Positions 7,576 to 18,157 of a DNA stretch of 61,499 nucleotides are shown here, one piece after another. The notes below the pieces were generated by a model, which saw only the letters and a list, made by a program, of their open reading frames with translations, had not been told where the DNA came from and made no database searches. The stretch's first letter is position 1; the number at the start of each line of letters is the position of its first letter. The translations under genes were made by a program, and so were the position numbers. Source of the stretch: Armatimonadota bacterium (GTDB lineage: Bacteria > Armatimonadota > Fimbriimonadia > Fimbriimonadales > Fimbriimonadaceae); assembly GCA_018268335.1 (NCBI GenBank), contig JAFDWT010000008.1:1-61499 (forward strand), written 5' to 3'.

Positions 7576-8876
7576 TTCTCGGGCTTCGGTGGCGCAGTCG
7601 CCTGCTCCGGCGCCTCGACGACTGTCACCGGCTGAATCACCCGCTCTGGCGCCCGGCCGAAGTCGTTGATTTTTTGGACGACGTCGATGCCAAAGAGCTG
7701 TTTGACTTGTTCCAGCAGCGGCAGGGCTGACGCGGGTCCACCGCCACCAGCGCGGGGGTCGATCATGGTCACTTTCTCGACGTTGGTCTCTGGAATCGTG
7801 TTTGTCAAGGCAGCGATGATGGACGACAGTTTTTGGGTCAGCAAGACTTCTCGGGCGCTAGTGCCTGCCTTGCCGTATGTCTCGGCAAGTTGGGTCAAGG
7901 CTGCCGCCCGGGCTCTGCCGTCCTCGATGATCGACGCAGTTTGTGCCTTGGCGCTGGTCTCGGCGGCTTCCAGGTTGGCTTTGGCGGGGACGACGACGTC
8001 GGCTTCGAGCTTTCGCTTCACCTGCTCGATGCGCGCCTTTTGGACTTCCAGTTCCGCTTTGGCTTGAGCGACGGCGGCGACGACTTGCGCCTGTTCTTCG
8101 GCGACCAGGGCCTTGCGGCGGGTCAGTGTCTCGGTTAGCCGCCTTTGCATTTCGGCCTTGGCTATGTTGGTGTCGGCTTCTAGCTGGGCTCTGCGTTGAC
8201 GTTCCAGGTTCTCGGCAGCTTGGATTTCGGAGTCGGCGTGGGCGGTGGCCTCGGCGATCCGGGCTTTGGCGATGACCTCGGCGTTCCGTTTGCGGCCCAG
8301 AGAGTCGAGATACTTGCTGTCGTCCTGGACGTTCTGGATCTTCATCGTGTCGACGACCAGGCCAAGAGAGGTCATGTCTTGCTCGACTTCCTGCACGAGC
8401 CGCTCGGCGAACATGAGCTTGTCCTCGTTCACCTGTTCGGGCGTCATCGTCGCCAAGACGCCGCGCAGCGACCCTTCCAGGGTGGCCTTCGCAATGGCCA
8501 TGACCTCTTCGCGCGTTTTGCCCAAAAACCTCTCAATCGCGTTGTGGATCAGCGGCTCGTGTCCGGCGATCTTGACGTTGGCCACGCCCTGGACGGTCAG
8601 GGGAATGCCGCCCTTGGAATAGGCGTTGACGGCCTGGATGTCGATGCCCATGTTGGTCAGGTCCATGCGGTCGACGCGCTCGAGCAACGGCACCCGGATG
8701 CCACGGCCGCCCTTGATCAGCTTGTAGCCATAGCTCCTGGTCCCTTCCTGTTGCCTCCCGCCCGAAAAGATCAGCACTTCGTTCGGCGCGCAGATGTAGA
8801 TCAGGCCTTTGATGGCCAAGAAGCCGACGACGATAAAGAACAAGAACACGCCGAGGGCGATGAAGAGGACGGGCAT
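7572..8876 (-). CDS. SPFH/flotillin-like membrane scaffold protein (downstream paralogue)
   Basis: A 434-residue SPFH protein. It has an N-terminal membrane anchor (residues 4-29), the SPFH domain (about 30-205, with APNEVLIFSGG and NAIERFLGKTREE), a long Ala/Glu/Lys/Arg-rich coiled coil (about 205-345) and a short C-terminal tail ending in Pro/Glu. Flotillins oligomerise on the inner membrane and organise lipid domains. TAAATG joins it directly to the preceding paralogue, with which it shares the YSKGG and AIERFLG motifs, so it probably forms a hetero-oligomer with it. Confidence 0.88.
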   Translation of the reverse strand: MPVLFIALGVFLFFIVVGFLAIKGLIYICAPNEVLIFSGGRQQEGTRSYGYKLIKGGRGIRVPLLERVDRMDLTNMGIDIQAVNAYSKGGIPLTVQGVANVKIAGHEPLIHNAIERFLGKTREEVMAIAKATLEGSLRGVLATMTPEQVNEDKLMFAERLVQEVEQDMTSLGLVVDTMKIQNVQDDSKYLDSLGRKRNAEVIAKARIAEATAHADSEIQAAENLERQRRAQLEADTNIAKAEMQRRLTETLTRRKALVAEEQAQVVAAVAQAKAELEVQKARIEQVKRKLEADVVVPAKANLEAAETSAKAQTASIIEDGRARAAALTQLAETYGKAGTSAREVLLTQKLSSIIAALTNTIPETNVEKVTMIDPRAGGGGPASALPLLEQVKQLFGIDVVQKINDFGRAPERVIQPVTVVEAPEQATAPPKPEN

Positions 8877-10172
8877 TTACTTGGCCTCCTTGGATTCGTT
8901 CCGGCCCGAGATGGCACCGGGGATGTCGATGCCGGTCGAGGCGTTCACCGCCTCGAAGATCGAGCCGAGCATGGCCGGATAGCTGCTGACATAGCTGGAC
9001 AGCACCTTGCCGTCGCCACTGTCGATCATCTGCAAGTTGTCCACTTTGACCTTGGCCACGCCGGTCGAGGCGCTGGCGAGGATCTTTTCAAAGTCTTCGA
9101 TCAAGTAGATCGTCATGGCATTGGGGCCGGCTTCGCGCCAGGCTTCGCTCATCAGGTCGAGGGCCTGAGCGGCAGCGATGCCGCGCTCCCGGAGGATAGC
9201 CGCGTCGCCTCGGGCCCGGTATTCCTGAGCGCGTTGCAGGGCAGCGGCGGGGAGCACCTGGTCGGCTTGCAGCCGGACCGCCTCCAGCTCGGTGCGGACC
9301 TGCTGGAGCTCTTGCTCGGCGACGGCCCGGGCCTCGCGGGCGGCGGCGAGGGTGCGCTCTTCTTCGGATTTGACTTGTGCGTCCAGTTCGGCCTGGACCC
9401 GACGCAGCTCGTTGACCATTGTGACGACGTTGGCGTCTACGTTGGCCTTAATGACGTTTGCCCGGCCTCGATTTTCCGCTTCTGCTTGCTCGGCGGAGCG
9501 TTGCGCGTCGCTCTCGGCGATCTCGGCGTCGCGGATGACATTGGCGATGGCTTCGCGGCCGATCGAGTCCAAGTAGTGCTTGTCGTCACTGATGTGCTGG
9601 ATCTTGAAGGTGTCGAGGTGGATGCCCAGCTTGCGGAGGTCTTGTTCGCTTTCTTGGCTGAGTTCGTCGGCGAACTTGAGGCGGTCTTCGTTGATCTCCT
9701 CGGGAGTCAGCTTGGCGAGGACGCCGCGCAGGTGGCCCTCTAGGGTCTCTTTGGCCACCCGCCGGATTTCGTTGGGATTGCGTCCCAGGAACCGCTCGAT
9801 GGCGTTGCCGACGACAGTCGGGTCGCTACTGATCTTGACGTTGGCGATGGCATCGACGTTCAGCGACACGCCGCCTTTGGAGTAGGCACCGCGGATGGCG
9901 ATGGGTACCTCCATGATGTTGAGGCTCATGCGCGTCACTGTCTCGAGGACCGGGAACTTGACGCCGCGACCGCCGAAGATCGCCCGGAAACCGCGCGAGC
10001 TGCCGTCGGCCAGCTTGCGCTTGCGTCCGGAAAAGATGAGCACCTCGTTGGGCGGGCAGATGTAGAGGATGCTCCTGAACAGGCCGATCAGGACCAGGAG
10101 GACAAGGACGATGCCGCCCGCCATGAATAGCGTCGTCCCCAAATTGAATGTTTCCAGCTGCGCGAGAATCAT
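8877..10172 (-). CDS. SPFH/flotillin-like membrane scaffold protein (upstream paralogue)
   Basis: A 431-residue flotillin-like protein. The anchor is at residues 12-38, followed by CPPNEVLIFSGRKRK and an SPFH domain with GNAIERFLGRNPNEI, then a coiled coil (about 215-330) rich in Ala, Glu and Arg. The tail includes LMSEAWREAGPNAM and IYLIEDFEKIL, typical of the flotillin C-terminal assembly region. Its ATG overlaps the stop of the NfeD-like gene as ATGA, so membrane partner and scaffold are translationally coupled, matching the classic NfeD-flotillin pairing. Confidence 0.88.
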   Translation of the reverse strand: MILAQLETFNLGTTLFMAGGIVLVLLVLIGLFRSILYICPPNEVLIFSGRKRKLADGSSRGFRAIFGGRGVKFPVLETVTRMSLNIMEVPIAIRGAYSKGGVSLNVDAIANVKISSDPTVVGNAIERFLGRNPNEIRRVAKETLEGHLRGVLAKLTPEEINEDRLKFADELSQESEQDLRKLGIHLDTFKIQHISDDKHYLDSIGREAIANVIRDAEIAESDAQRSAEQAEAENRGRANVIKANVDANVVTMVNELRRVQAELDAQVKSEEERTLAAAREARAVAEQELQQVRTELEAVRLQADQVLPAAALQRAQEYRARGDAAILRERGIAAAQALDLMSEAWREAGPNAMTIYLIEDFEKILASASTGVAKVKVDNLQMIDSGDGKVLSSYVSSYPAMLGSIFEAVNASTGIDIPGAISGRNESKEAK

Positions 10173-10759
10173 GTGTTGTGCTCCAATGGCATGTCGTCGT
10201 TCCCCAAGATGCTGTCCTTTCGCGCCACGACGGCGCGGCCGTTGATGACCTCCAAGACGACGACCGATGCCCCCGGCTCGATGTCTGAGCCGTCTTCGGT
10301 CGTGGCCAGGAAGTCAATCAGATCGCCGCGCAGGCTGAGGCGAATGCGCCCTGGCGTCGATCCACGGACGGCCACCAGGACCTGCGCCTCCTTGCCCAGC
10401 ATGTCCTTCTCCTTGGCGGCGCTGCTGGACTCGGAGAGCCGCAGGGCTCGGACGATGATCGAGACCGACAAGCCGCATCCCAAGCCGACCACGGCAGAAA
10501 TGATCCCGGCTGTAGGTTCAGAAAGTTTAGCTAACCACGTCAGCAAGAGACCTGTGGTGCCGAAGCCCGCGAAAAAATAGGTGTAGAAGCGGAGGCTAAA
10601 GAAGGGAAGCCAGTGGCCGGGCGCGGTGTCGTGGCCAGCGTCATGGACATCGTGGTCGGCGGAGACCTCGTGGTCGCCTGCCGCGTGTTCTGCCCCCAGC
10701 AGACTCAGTACGACGAGCACGCCAGCCACTATCGCGGAAACCGCATAAGTCAGCAACAT
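10169..10759 (-). CDS. NfeD-like membrane protein with OB-fold domain
   Basis: About 196 residues from the ATG at 10759; the frame extends to 10867 but the upstream part is hydrophilic and lacks a better start. There are three hydrophobic segments: LLTYAVSAIVAGVLVVLSLL, FYTYFFAGFGTTGLLLTWLA and GIISAVVGLGCGLSVSIIV. The C-terminal 90 residues form the NfeD OB-fold (GKEAQVLVAVRG, PGASVVVLEVINGRAVV). The loop between the first two segments holds seven His and many Asp residues, possibly a metal-binding loop. It is the first gene of the operon with the two flotillins, which it likely anchors or regulates. Confidence 0.82.
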   Translation of the reverse strand: MLLTYAVSAIVAGVLVVLSLLGAEHAAGDHEVSADHDVHDAGHDTAPGHWLPFFSLRFYTYFFAGFGTTGLLLTWLAKLSEPTAGIISAVVGLGCGLSVSIIVRALRLSESSSAAKEKDMLGKEAQVLVAVRGSTPGRIRLSLRGDLIDFLATTEDGSDIEPGASVVVLEVINGRAVVARKDSILGNDDMPLEHNT

Positions 10760-10867
10760 CGCCCTGTCCCGACCTGACCTTACACCATCTATCACGTCTT
10801 GTGCCGCCCAGAGTTGCAGGCCGTATGACGAGTCATGACCTTTGCTGGAATCGGTGCGGCCTGACAC

Positions 10868-10909
10868 AATGGCGCACGGCGAGGCTTGGTGCCTACGCCG
10901 TGCGCCGTT
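10868..10909 (-). terminator. katG terminator hairpin
   Basis: GGCGCACGGCG (10871-10881) pairs perfectly with CGCCGTGCGCC (10896-10906), with an inner AGGC/GCCT pair around TTGGT. It lies 17 bp past the katG stop; on the minus strand ATTGTGT follows, a weak U-tract. The strength of the stem supports termination between katG and the NfeD operon. Confidence 0.65.
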
Positions 10910-10925
10910 GTCTACCTGTTGCAGA

Positions 10926-13172
<2,247 letters not shown>

Positions 13173-13185
13173 TCAAGATAACCGA

Positions 13186-13218
13186 TGCGCCGCGAGGTAC
13201 CTGGTACCACGCGGCGCA
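13186..13218. repeat. 33-bp near-perfect palindrome upstream of katG
   Basis: TGCGCCGCG (13186-13194) mirrors CGCGGCGCA (13210-13218), and two GGTACC hexamers fill the middle around a single T. Only one pair (A/A) mismatches. It lies 34 bp before the katG ATG. It may form a leader hairpin, be an operator, or end the prepilin transcript, though no U-tract follows. Confidence 0.7.
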
Positions 13219-13227
13219 CGGCATGTG

Positions 13228-13243
13228 GACGACACTAGTCGTC
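13228..13243. repeat. Second inverted repeat upstream of katG
   Basis: GACGAC (13228-13233) and GTCGTC (13238-13243) flank ACTA. It is a perfect 6-bp inverted repeat 10 bp from the larger palindrome, between the prepilin stop and katG. A regulatory role is possible but not shown. Confidence 0.5.
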
Positions 13244-13296
13244 TTTAACAGAACGGTCGGATTTCGACGGGCACTCCCGCAGACCAACCAGGTTCC

Positions 13297-14097
13297 TTAA
13301 GGATAGACGACGCGGTCGGCGACGATGTTTTCGGCCACTTTCCCGCAGGGGATGCCGTTGCCATATCCGCCTTGCCGCTCTTGGATCGAATCGACGTCGT
13401 TGCAATACGACTTGATGTCGTTGACGTTCATAGGCATGATGTCAAAGGCGTCGCCGTCAGCTTGGAACGAGTAGCGGCTCATCTTGATGCTTTTTGCGTG
13501 GCCGTCGGTATAGGCCATTGGATATTGCCCGCCATATCGCAGGGCAGAAACACCGTATCCATCGCCGTCCTGGAAGTAGAACGACAACGTATACATGTTC
13601 GTGTCGTTTGTGAGACCCAAAAGGATCATGCTCGACGGGTTCGCAAACTCACCGAACGACCTTCCACGCCACATTGTCGATCCGAGGTCGTTATTGAACT
13701 CCGCCTGGTGGAAAAGTCCGTTGCCGTTACGATAGGAATAGATGCCGAAGTTGGGGGCGAACCCGATGCATCGGCCCGATTTGTCATAGGCCTGGTCGCA
13801 ACCGGTCCTTGTGCGAGAGGGGTCGAGCAAGATGTCACGGTTCTTCATATATGGCTGCAGAAGGAATTGAAATTCCCCGACGTCACCATGACCGTTGTAT
13901 TGGGTGAAGACAGTGTCGTCGAAATCACCGGAATACATGATCGCTGCCACCGCCATCTGCTTGGCGTTGCTGAGACACAGAGTCTTTTTTGCGGCGAGTT
14001 TGGCCTGCGCAAAGACCGGGAAAAGAATAGCTGCCAGTATCGCGATGATCGCGATGACAACCAAAAGCTCAATGAGCGTGAATGCCCTGTTTTTCAT
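13297..14097 (-). CDS. Type IV prepilin-like protein (DUF1559 / H-X9-DG type)
   Basis: A 266-residue pseudopilin. The start chosen is the ATG at 14097, with AAGGA seven bases upstream; the longer frame to 14214 is not needed. The N-terminus [14 protein letters not shown] is a type III signal, probably cleaved before Phe6, followed by the hydrophobic helix and the FPVFAQAK junction. The C-terminal part has [14 protein letters not shown], close to the H-X9-DG motif of prepilin-associated proteins (Arg replaces His). No pilus assembly genes are nearby. It may be a surface or secretion-linked pseudopilin. Confidence 0.88.
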   Translation of the reverse strand: MKNRAFTLIELLVVIAIIAILAAILFPVFAQAKLAAKKTLCLSNAKQMAVAAIMYSGDFDDTVFTQYNGHGDVGEFQFLLQPYMKNRDILLDPSRTRTGCDQAYDKSGRCIGFAPNFGIYSYRNGNGLFHQAEFNNDLGSTMWRGRSFGEFANPSSMILLGLTNDTNMYTLSFYFQDGDGYGVSALRYGGQYPMAYTDGHAKSIKMSRYSFQADGDAFDIMPMNVNDIKSYCNDVDSIQERQGGYGNGIPCGKVAENIVADRVVYP

Positions 14098-14680
14098 AAT
14101 GTTCCTTCGTCGGATGACTGGTTTGCCTGCTTCATGCCTCGTCATGGAATGTAGCCTTTGCCTTACTCCAATTGAGTCCGCGGCCCGGTAAAGTGCCGCA
14201 TGACGCCTCCCCAATCAATGGCCTCGTTGCCTACGGACAGATTAGTTGTTCTGACCGCTCGGAGTCAAGGTGCTGGCCCGGTGGGTGCCCCAATGCCACA
14301 CTCAAGCTCGCAAAATGGACGGTATGGTGTCGTTCCGGGTACCGACACATGGTGTGCGGCCGAGCTTGGTTCGCTGACTACAATGGGAATCCAAGTCGGA
14401 AGAGCCACGCCGGCCAATCTGTACTTGGCCCAGAGTCAATGCAGTTCGCGAATTGCACGTCTAGTGGTTTGCTATTTTGAAATGCGTGATCGCCGCTGCG
14501 TTGTTGTCACTGGAGATGGTCTCCGAGCCCTGGAAGGCCGAAGACATGAAAGCCGTCATGCGTGAGACGGCTTTCAAGACTTCGAGTTCGACGTGCAGCG
14601 TTTTGCTCTAGATGTTGTCGGACGCAACGTAGTTGAAGGCTATTGATCTGTGCTGACACATCGTAAGTCATGTACTGGGC
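14098..14680. other. Gene-free interval with one hairpin
   Basis: No reading frame here has a ribosome-binding site, a known domain or convincing composition. Two overlapping plus-strand frames (14172-14480, 14200-14565) look accidental. The one clear structure is a 10-bp inverted repeat, GAAAGCCGTC (14548-14557) with GACGGCTTTC (14566-14575) and an 8-nt loop, about 105 bp past the YciI stop on the minus strand; it lacks a U-tract. The right end (14098-14110) holds the prepilin ribosome-binding site. Confidence 0.5.
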
Positions 14681-15019
14681 TTATCCGTAAAAGGGCCGGA
14701 CTTCGACATTGACACGGCAGGCGCCGACGGCCTTCTTGCCCCATTCGACCGCATCCTCGATGCTCGCGCAGTCGAGGATCCAGAATCCACCAATGTACTC
14801 CTTGGTCTCCAGGTACGGGCCGTCGCTGACGGAGACTTTGCCGTCTGGCCCTTTGCGCAGCGTCTTAGCTTCGGTGGGCGGACGCAGGCCGCGGGCCATG
14901 ATGCGAACCCCGGCCGCCTGCATCTCGTCGTTCAGGGCGTCGATGTCGCGGCCCATCTGGGGGCTCTCTTTCGATCCGTCATACCCGTGCGGGTGGTGGA
15001 TGGCTACTAGATATTGCAT
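14681..15019 (-). CDS. YciI-like (YCII/DGPF domain) protein
   Basis: A 112-residue protein of the YCII/DGPF family. The characteristic block is VSDGPYLETKEYIGGFWILD (about residues 64-83). The N-terminal MQYLVAIHHP strand and the His/Asp positions fit the dimeric alpha-beta barrel of this family. Some members act with ECF sigma factors; no catalytic role can be assigned. A second copy follows upstream at 15138-15488 on the same strand. Confidence 0.85.
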   Translation of the reverse strand: MQYLVAIHHPHGYDGSKESPQMGRDIDALNDEMQAAGVRIMARGLRPPTEAKTLRKGPDGKVSVSDGPYLETKEYIGGFWILDCASIEDAVEWGKKAVGACRVNVEVRPFYG

Positions 15020-15137
15020 GTGGTTTCCTCGTCTTGTGCTCGTCGGCCTGCTCGTGTCACCGGCCTTCGTGGCTTAGTCGAAGTGTCTCCGAGGGATTCG
15101 ACATTTGTTTTTGAAAATGTGACATCGAGTTTGGCTT

Positions 15138-15488
15138 CTAGTCTTCTTGGAAGAAGATCTGTCGGACTTCGAGGGGTCGGCCGCCGGCGGCGGCGCCTCT
15201 GCGGGCCCAGGCCATCGCCTCGTCCATGTCGGCGGCGTCGATGATCAGGAAGCCGCCGATGTGCTCTTTCGTCTCCAGGAACGGGCCGTCGGTGACGTTC
15301 ACTTCGCCGTTTTGTAGGGGTGTCACGACTTTGGCCGTGTTGGCGGGGAACAGGCCGCAGGCGAAGAAGAGGGCTCCGGCCGCCTCCAGTTCGGCGTTGA
15401 ACGCATGGATCTTGGGGCCGGCGGCGACGTCCGCCTCGGTTGGCGTGAAGTCGTCCGGCAGGGTGGCGCTGATGAAAAACTTGGGCAT
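15138..15488 (-). CDS. YciI-like (YCII/DGPF domain) protein, second copy
   Basis: A 116-residue paralogue of the gene at 14681. It has the same DGPFLETKEHIGGFLIIDA block. The N-terminus MPKFFISATLPDDFTP differs enough to suggest an old duplication. The start is the ATG at 15488; the long frame to 15863 runs through the tRNA gene and is an artefact. It and its neighbour lie in tandem, 118 bp apart, in the same direction as the tRNA. Confidence 0.85.
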   Translation of the reverse strand: MPKFFISATLPDDFTPTEADVAAGPKIHAFNAELEAAGALFFACGLFPANTAKVVTPLQNGEVNVTDGPFLETKEHIGGFLIIDAADMDEAMAWARRGAAAGGRPLEVRQIFFQED

Positions 15489-15641
15489 ATTGATGTGGTC
15501 CTCGTGGATTCTAGCGGCCCGTGTAGCCGCTTCACCCAGTTGTCGAACGGTGGGGCACGAATTCGACACGAAGAGGCCAAAAAGCCGGAAAAATGTGGAG
15601 GCCAGTAGCCGAATCGGCGGCTGCGAGTGCAAGTGGGGGCT

Positions 15642-15718
15642 TGGTACTCCCGACGGGATTCGAACCCGCGATCTTCGCCGTGAGAGGGCGATGTCCTGAA
15701 CCGCTAGACGACGGGAGC
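15642..15718 (-). tRNA. tRNA-Glu (anticodon CUC)
   Basis: Read on the minus strand it folds as a cloverleaf. The acceptor stem GCTCCCG pairs with CGGGAGT (first pair G-U); the anticodon loop is CTCTCAC between TCGCC and GGCGA; the T-arm is CGGGTTCGAATCCCG. The discriminator A and CCA are encoded (15645-15642). The CUC anticodon reads GAG glutamate codons, common at this GC content. Confidence 0.95.
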
Positions 15719-15783
15719 ACTCTGGAGTGAGGACGATACCCGACGGGGGCAGGGACAGACGCTGAGGTCCCGCCGAGCCCGCC

Positions 15784-16389
15784 GTGTCCGGCGATAATCC
15801 GCAGATGGAGCCAGCCCCAGCGTTCGTCGCGCCTGTCGAGTTCACCTTTGACGGACTGGTCATCCGCCCTTATCGCCCGGGAGACGGGCCTGCTTTGGCG
15901 ACGGCCACGGTCGAATCGTACGACCATCTAAGGCCCACGATGCCATGGGCAGTGTCCGAATATCCCATTGACCAAGCGGAACTGCAGGCCAGAAGGATGG
16001 CCGCCGATTACTTGTCGCAAAAGGACTATCCGGTCGGCCTATGGGACGGCGAGCGCCTGCTTGGTGGGTCAGGCTTCCATATGCGCCAGGGTCCGGTCGA
16101 GTGGAAGGCTTCCGAGATCGGCATGTGGATCCGCGTCGATGCAGCTGGCAAGGGGCTTGGGACCCGTTTCTTGCGGGCCATGCTCGAGTGGGGCTTCACC
16201 GAGTGGGGGTTCGAGCGACTGGTCTGGCGGTGCGACACGACAAACCTCGCCAGCGCCTCGGTCGCCCGCAAGTGCGGCATGGTTCTGGAAGGCACCAACC
16301 GAGGCGCCGCCGCGGCCAAAACAGAAGGAGGGGCCCGACCGGACACCTACTTCTTTGCGATGCTACGCAGCGACTGGCTCGCCAGCTAA
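15784..16389 (+). CDS. RimJ/RimL-type GNAT acetyltransferase
   Basis: A 201-residue GNAT enzyme of the RimJ/RimL type, which acetylates protein N-termini or small amines. Family features are LVIRPYRPGDGPAL at the N-terminus, an EIGMWIRVDAAGKGLGTRF acetyl-CoA-binding loop and a C-terminal ASVARKCGMVLEGTNRG. The frame starts with a GTG at 15784; an ATG at 15805 is an alternative, and neither has a clear ribosome-binding site. It diverges from tRNA-Glu and ends just before the convergent lipoprotein gene. Confidence 0.85.
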   Translation: MSGDNPQMEPAPAFVAPVEFTFDGLVIRPYRPGDGPALATATVESYDHLRPTMPWAVSEYPIDQAELQARRMAADYLSQKDYPVGLWDGERLLGGSGFHMRQGPVEWKASEIGMWIRVDAAGKGLGTRFLRAMLEWGFTEWGFERLVWRCDTTNLASASVARKCGMVLEGTNRGAAAAKTEGGARPDTYFFAMLRSDWLAS

Positions 16390-16392
16390 GAT

Positions 16393-17169
16393 TCAGCTCC
16401 AGACGTTATAGGGTTCAGTCGTCTGGTCGCTCCAGGTGATGGTCCCGTTGCCAGTGGCGTCCCAGACCATCGTGGCGGGGAGGCCGTCCATCGGGCCCGT
16501 GACTGTCCCTGTTCCGCTCAAGTCTCCGGCGAACGTCCAAACGGCGACCACGTCGACGGACGTCTCCAGCCGCAAGTTGTGGTGCCCACCCGTTTTGGGG
16601 TCGTTCAAAAAGGTGAGCCAGCTACCGTCGTTGAAATCCCAGCGTTCGTGATACGTCGTCAGCCCGTCGCTCTCCCAAGTCGCCACATAGGAGAAGTGTC
16701 CCTGCGCGTCTTGACCGGTAACGTCTTCTTGGCCGCCGCCGTCCTCATGCAGTTGATAGACCGAATCGAGAACTTCGCCCTTATGGGGACCGGCCAGGAC
16801 TTCTAGGTGGCGGACATCAGTCCTGGCAGCGAAGTCAGACACGGTGATGTCACTGCCGGCGGGAATTGTCAGGGCCTCGTCCTCAAAGAAATGGAGCGTG
16901 TTCGGGGTGTCGGTGCTGTCCTCGACCCAAAGCTGGTAGCCCTCGTCAAAGTAGACGTCACCACCTCTGCCATGCACCCGAGTATGGTGCTTGGCGGCAT
17001 GCAGGGTTTTGGGTGCTCCGCCCCCACCTTTCGGGGCCGTCTTGCTGAGAGCCAGGTTTTTGTGCAGGAATGTGGCTACCGCTTGCCTCGACATGAACGT
17101 CGAAGTCGTGGAGTTCCCTCCACATCCAACAAGCAGAACCGCGATGGCAAAGACAGGTAGGACTTTCAT
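16393..17169 (-). CDS. Secreted lipoprotein, unknown function
   Basis: About 258 residues. From the ATG at 17169 the protein begins with a lipoprotein signal: MKVLPVFAIAVLLVGCGG, with lipobox LVGC and lipidation expected at Cys16. The mature part has a Ser/Thr linker, a His-rich patch (KTLHAAKHHTRVHGRGG) and a beta-rich C-terminal domain with repeated strands (TWESDGLTTYHERWDF, GDLSGTGTVTGPMDG). No known domain is recognised. Its 3' end faces the RimJ-like gene three bases away. Confidence 0.75.
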   Translation of the reverse strand: MKVLPVFAIAVLLVGCGGNSTTSTFMSRQAVATFLHKNLALSKTAPKGGGGAPKTLHAAKHHTRVHGRGGDVYFDEGYQLWVEDSTDTPNTLHFFEDEALTIPAGSDITVSDFAARTDVRHLEVLAGPHKGEVLDSVYQLHEDGGGQEDVTGQDAQGHFSYVATWESDGLTTYHERWDFNDGSWLTFLNDPKTGGHHNLRLETSVDVVAVWTFAGDLSGTGTVTGPMDGLPATMVWDATGNGTITWSDQTTEPYNVWS

Positions 17170-17286
17170 GAAGCGTTCAATCACCTGACCTGATTGTACG
17201 AGCTTCGGATGTTGCCGAATCAACTAGTTTCTATGCGGATTGTGCTACTTTTCCTCGAATTGGCGTCCTGGCAGATTGCGACGACA

Positions 17287-18147
17287 CTACTTCCTGATGT
17301 CCAAGGAGTCCAGGACTGGAACTGAGTCGCGGGATTCGCCGCCGATGACCCACAGCTTGTTTTGCCGCACAAAGGCGACGAACCGGTTGCGGTCGAGGTC
17401 AGGTTTCGTTAATGGCGACCACAATCTGGTCTTGGGATCGTAAAACATGCTCTTGGCGTCAGATTGTCGGCCGCCGACCGCCAACAAGCCGTTGCCGAAG
17501 GGCACAAGAGCGAAGAAACCTCGTGGTCCGGGCATGTCCGGCAGGACAGTCGTATGGCCGGTGACTGGGTCGAAGACTTCAAATCGTGCCGTCGTCCGGT
17601 CCTCCGTGAACCCACCAGCCACGTAGATCTTGCCACCCATGGCCGCCGCTGCCAAACCGTGCCGTGGTAGCGAGAGTTTGCCGACCGTTTTCCAAGCCCT
17701 CGATTTGAAGTCAAAGGACTCGATGGAATCCAGGTTGCCTCGATCACCGAGTCCGCCGAGGGCAAAGACTGTGTTGCCGACGGCTATCAGGGCGAACCGG
17801 CTCCTCGCCTGCAGCAGTGGTGATAGATCTGTCCATCGCTTGGACATCAGGTCGAAGGATTCGGCGCTGGCCAGTGCAGTGTCGGGCCAGCGAAGGCCGC
17901 CCACCAAAACCAATCGGTCGCCAACAGACGCCATGGCGGCCATTCCCCGTGGTGTCTTTGGCCCAGGCAAAGTCTGCCAAGTCTTTGTGTTGCAGTCGAT
18001 CTTCCAAAGCTCGCCGAAGTATCTGCCCTCGTTGACCAACTGCATACCGCCGGTGATGTAGGTTGCGTCACCCACCAAAGCCCCTGCGTGCCCGGTCAGA
18101 GACTTCGGTGTCGAAAAGGCGATCAGGCAGACGAAGGGCGACAGCAT
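17287..18147 (-). CDS. Kelch-repeat beta-propeller protein
   Basis: A 286-residue protein with about five to six Kelch repeats, seen as recurring GG doublets with downstream Trp or Tyr: TYITGGMQ, LVLVGGLRW, VFALGGLGD, IYVAGGFTE, LLAVGGRQS and LWVIGGESR. The N-terminus is hydrophobic (MLSPFVCLIAFS) and may be a short signal peptide. It begins 10 bp after the stop of the acylase gene, so both are probably on one mRNA. Kelch propellers bind ligands or partners; no enzyme is implied. Confidence 0.88.
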   Translation of the reverse strand: MLSPFVCLIAFSTPKSLTGHAGALVGDATYITGGMQLVNEGRYFGELWKIDCNTKTWQTLPGPKTPRGMAAMASVGDRLVLVGGLRWPDTALASAESFDLMSKRWTDLSPLLQARSRFALIAVGNTVFALGGLGDRGNLDSIESFDFKSRAWKTVGKLSLPRHGLAAAAMGGKIYVAGGFTEDRTTARFEVFDPVTGHTTVLPDMPGPRGFFALVPFGNGLLAVGGRQSDAKSMFYDPKTRLWSPLTKPDLDRNRFVAFVRQNKLWVIGGESRDSVPVLDSLDIRK

Positions 18148-18157
18148 CTAGTTGCTA

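Noticed and set aside
8196-9743. A 515-codon open frame on the plus strand opposite the flotillin genes
   Set aside because: It is exactly antisense to two conserved genes. High GC leaves long mirror frames; it has no ribosome-binding site, known domain or natural composition.
14172-14565. Two overlapping plus-strand frames in the gap beside the prepilin
   Set aside because: No ribosome-binding site, no domain, composition unlike neighbours; one ends inside a hairpin.
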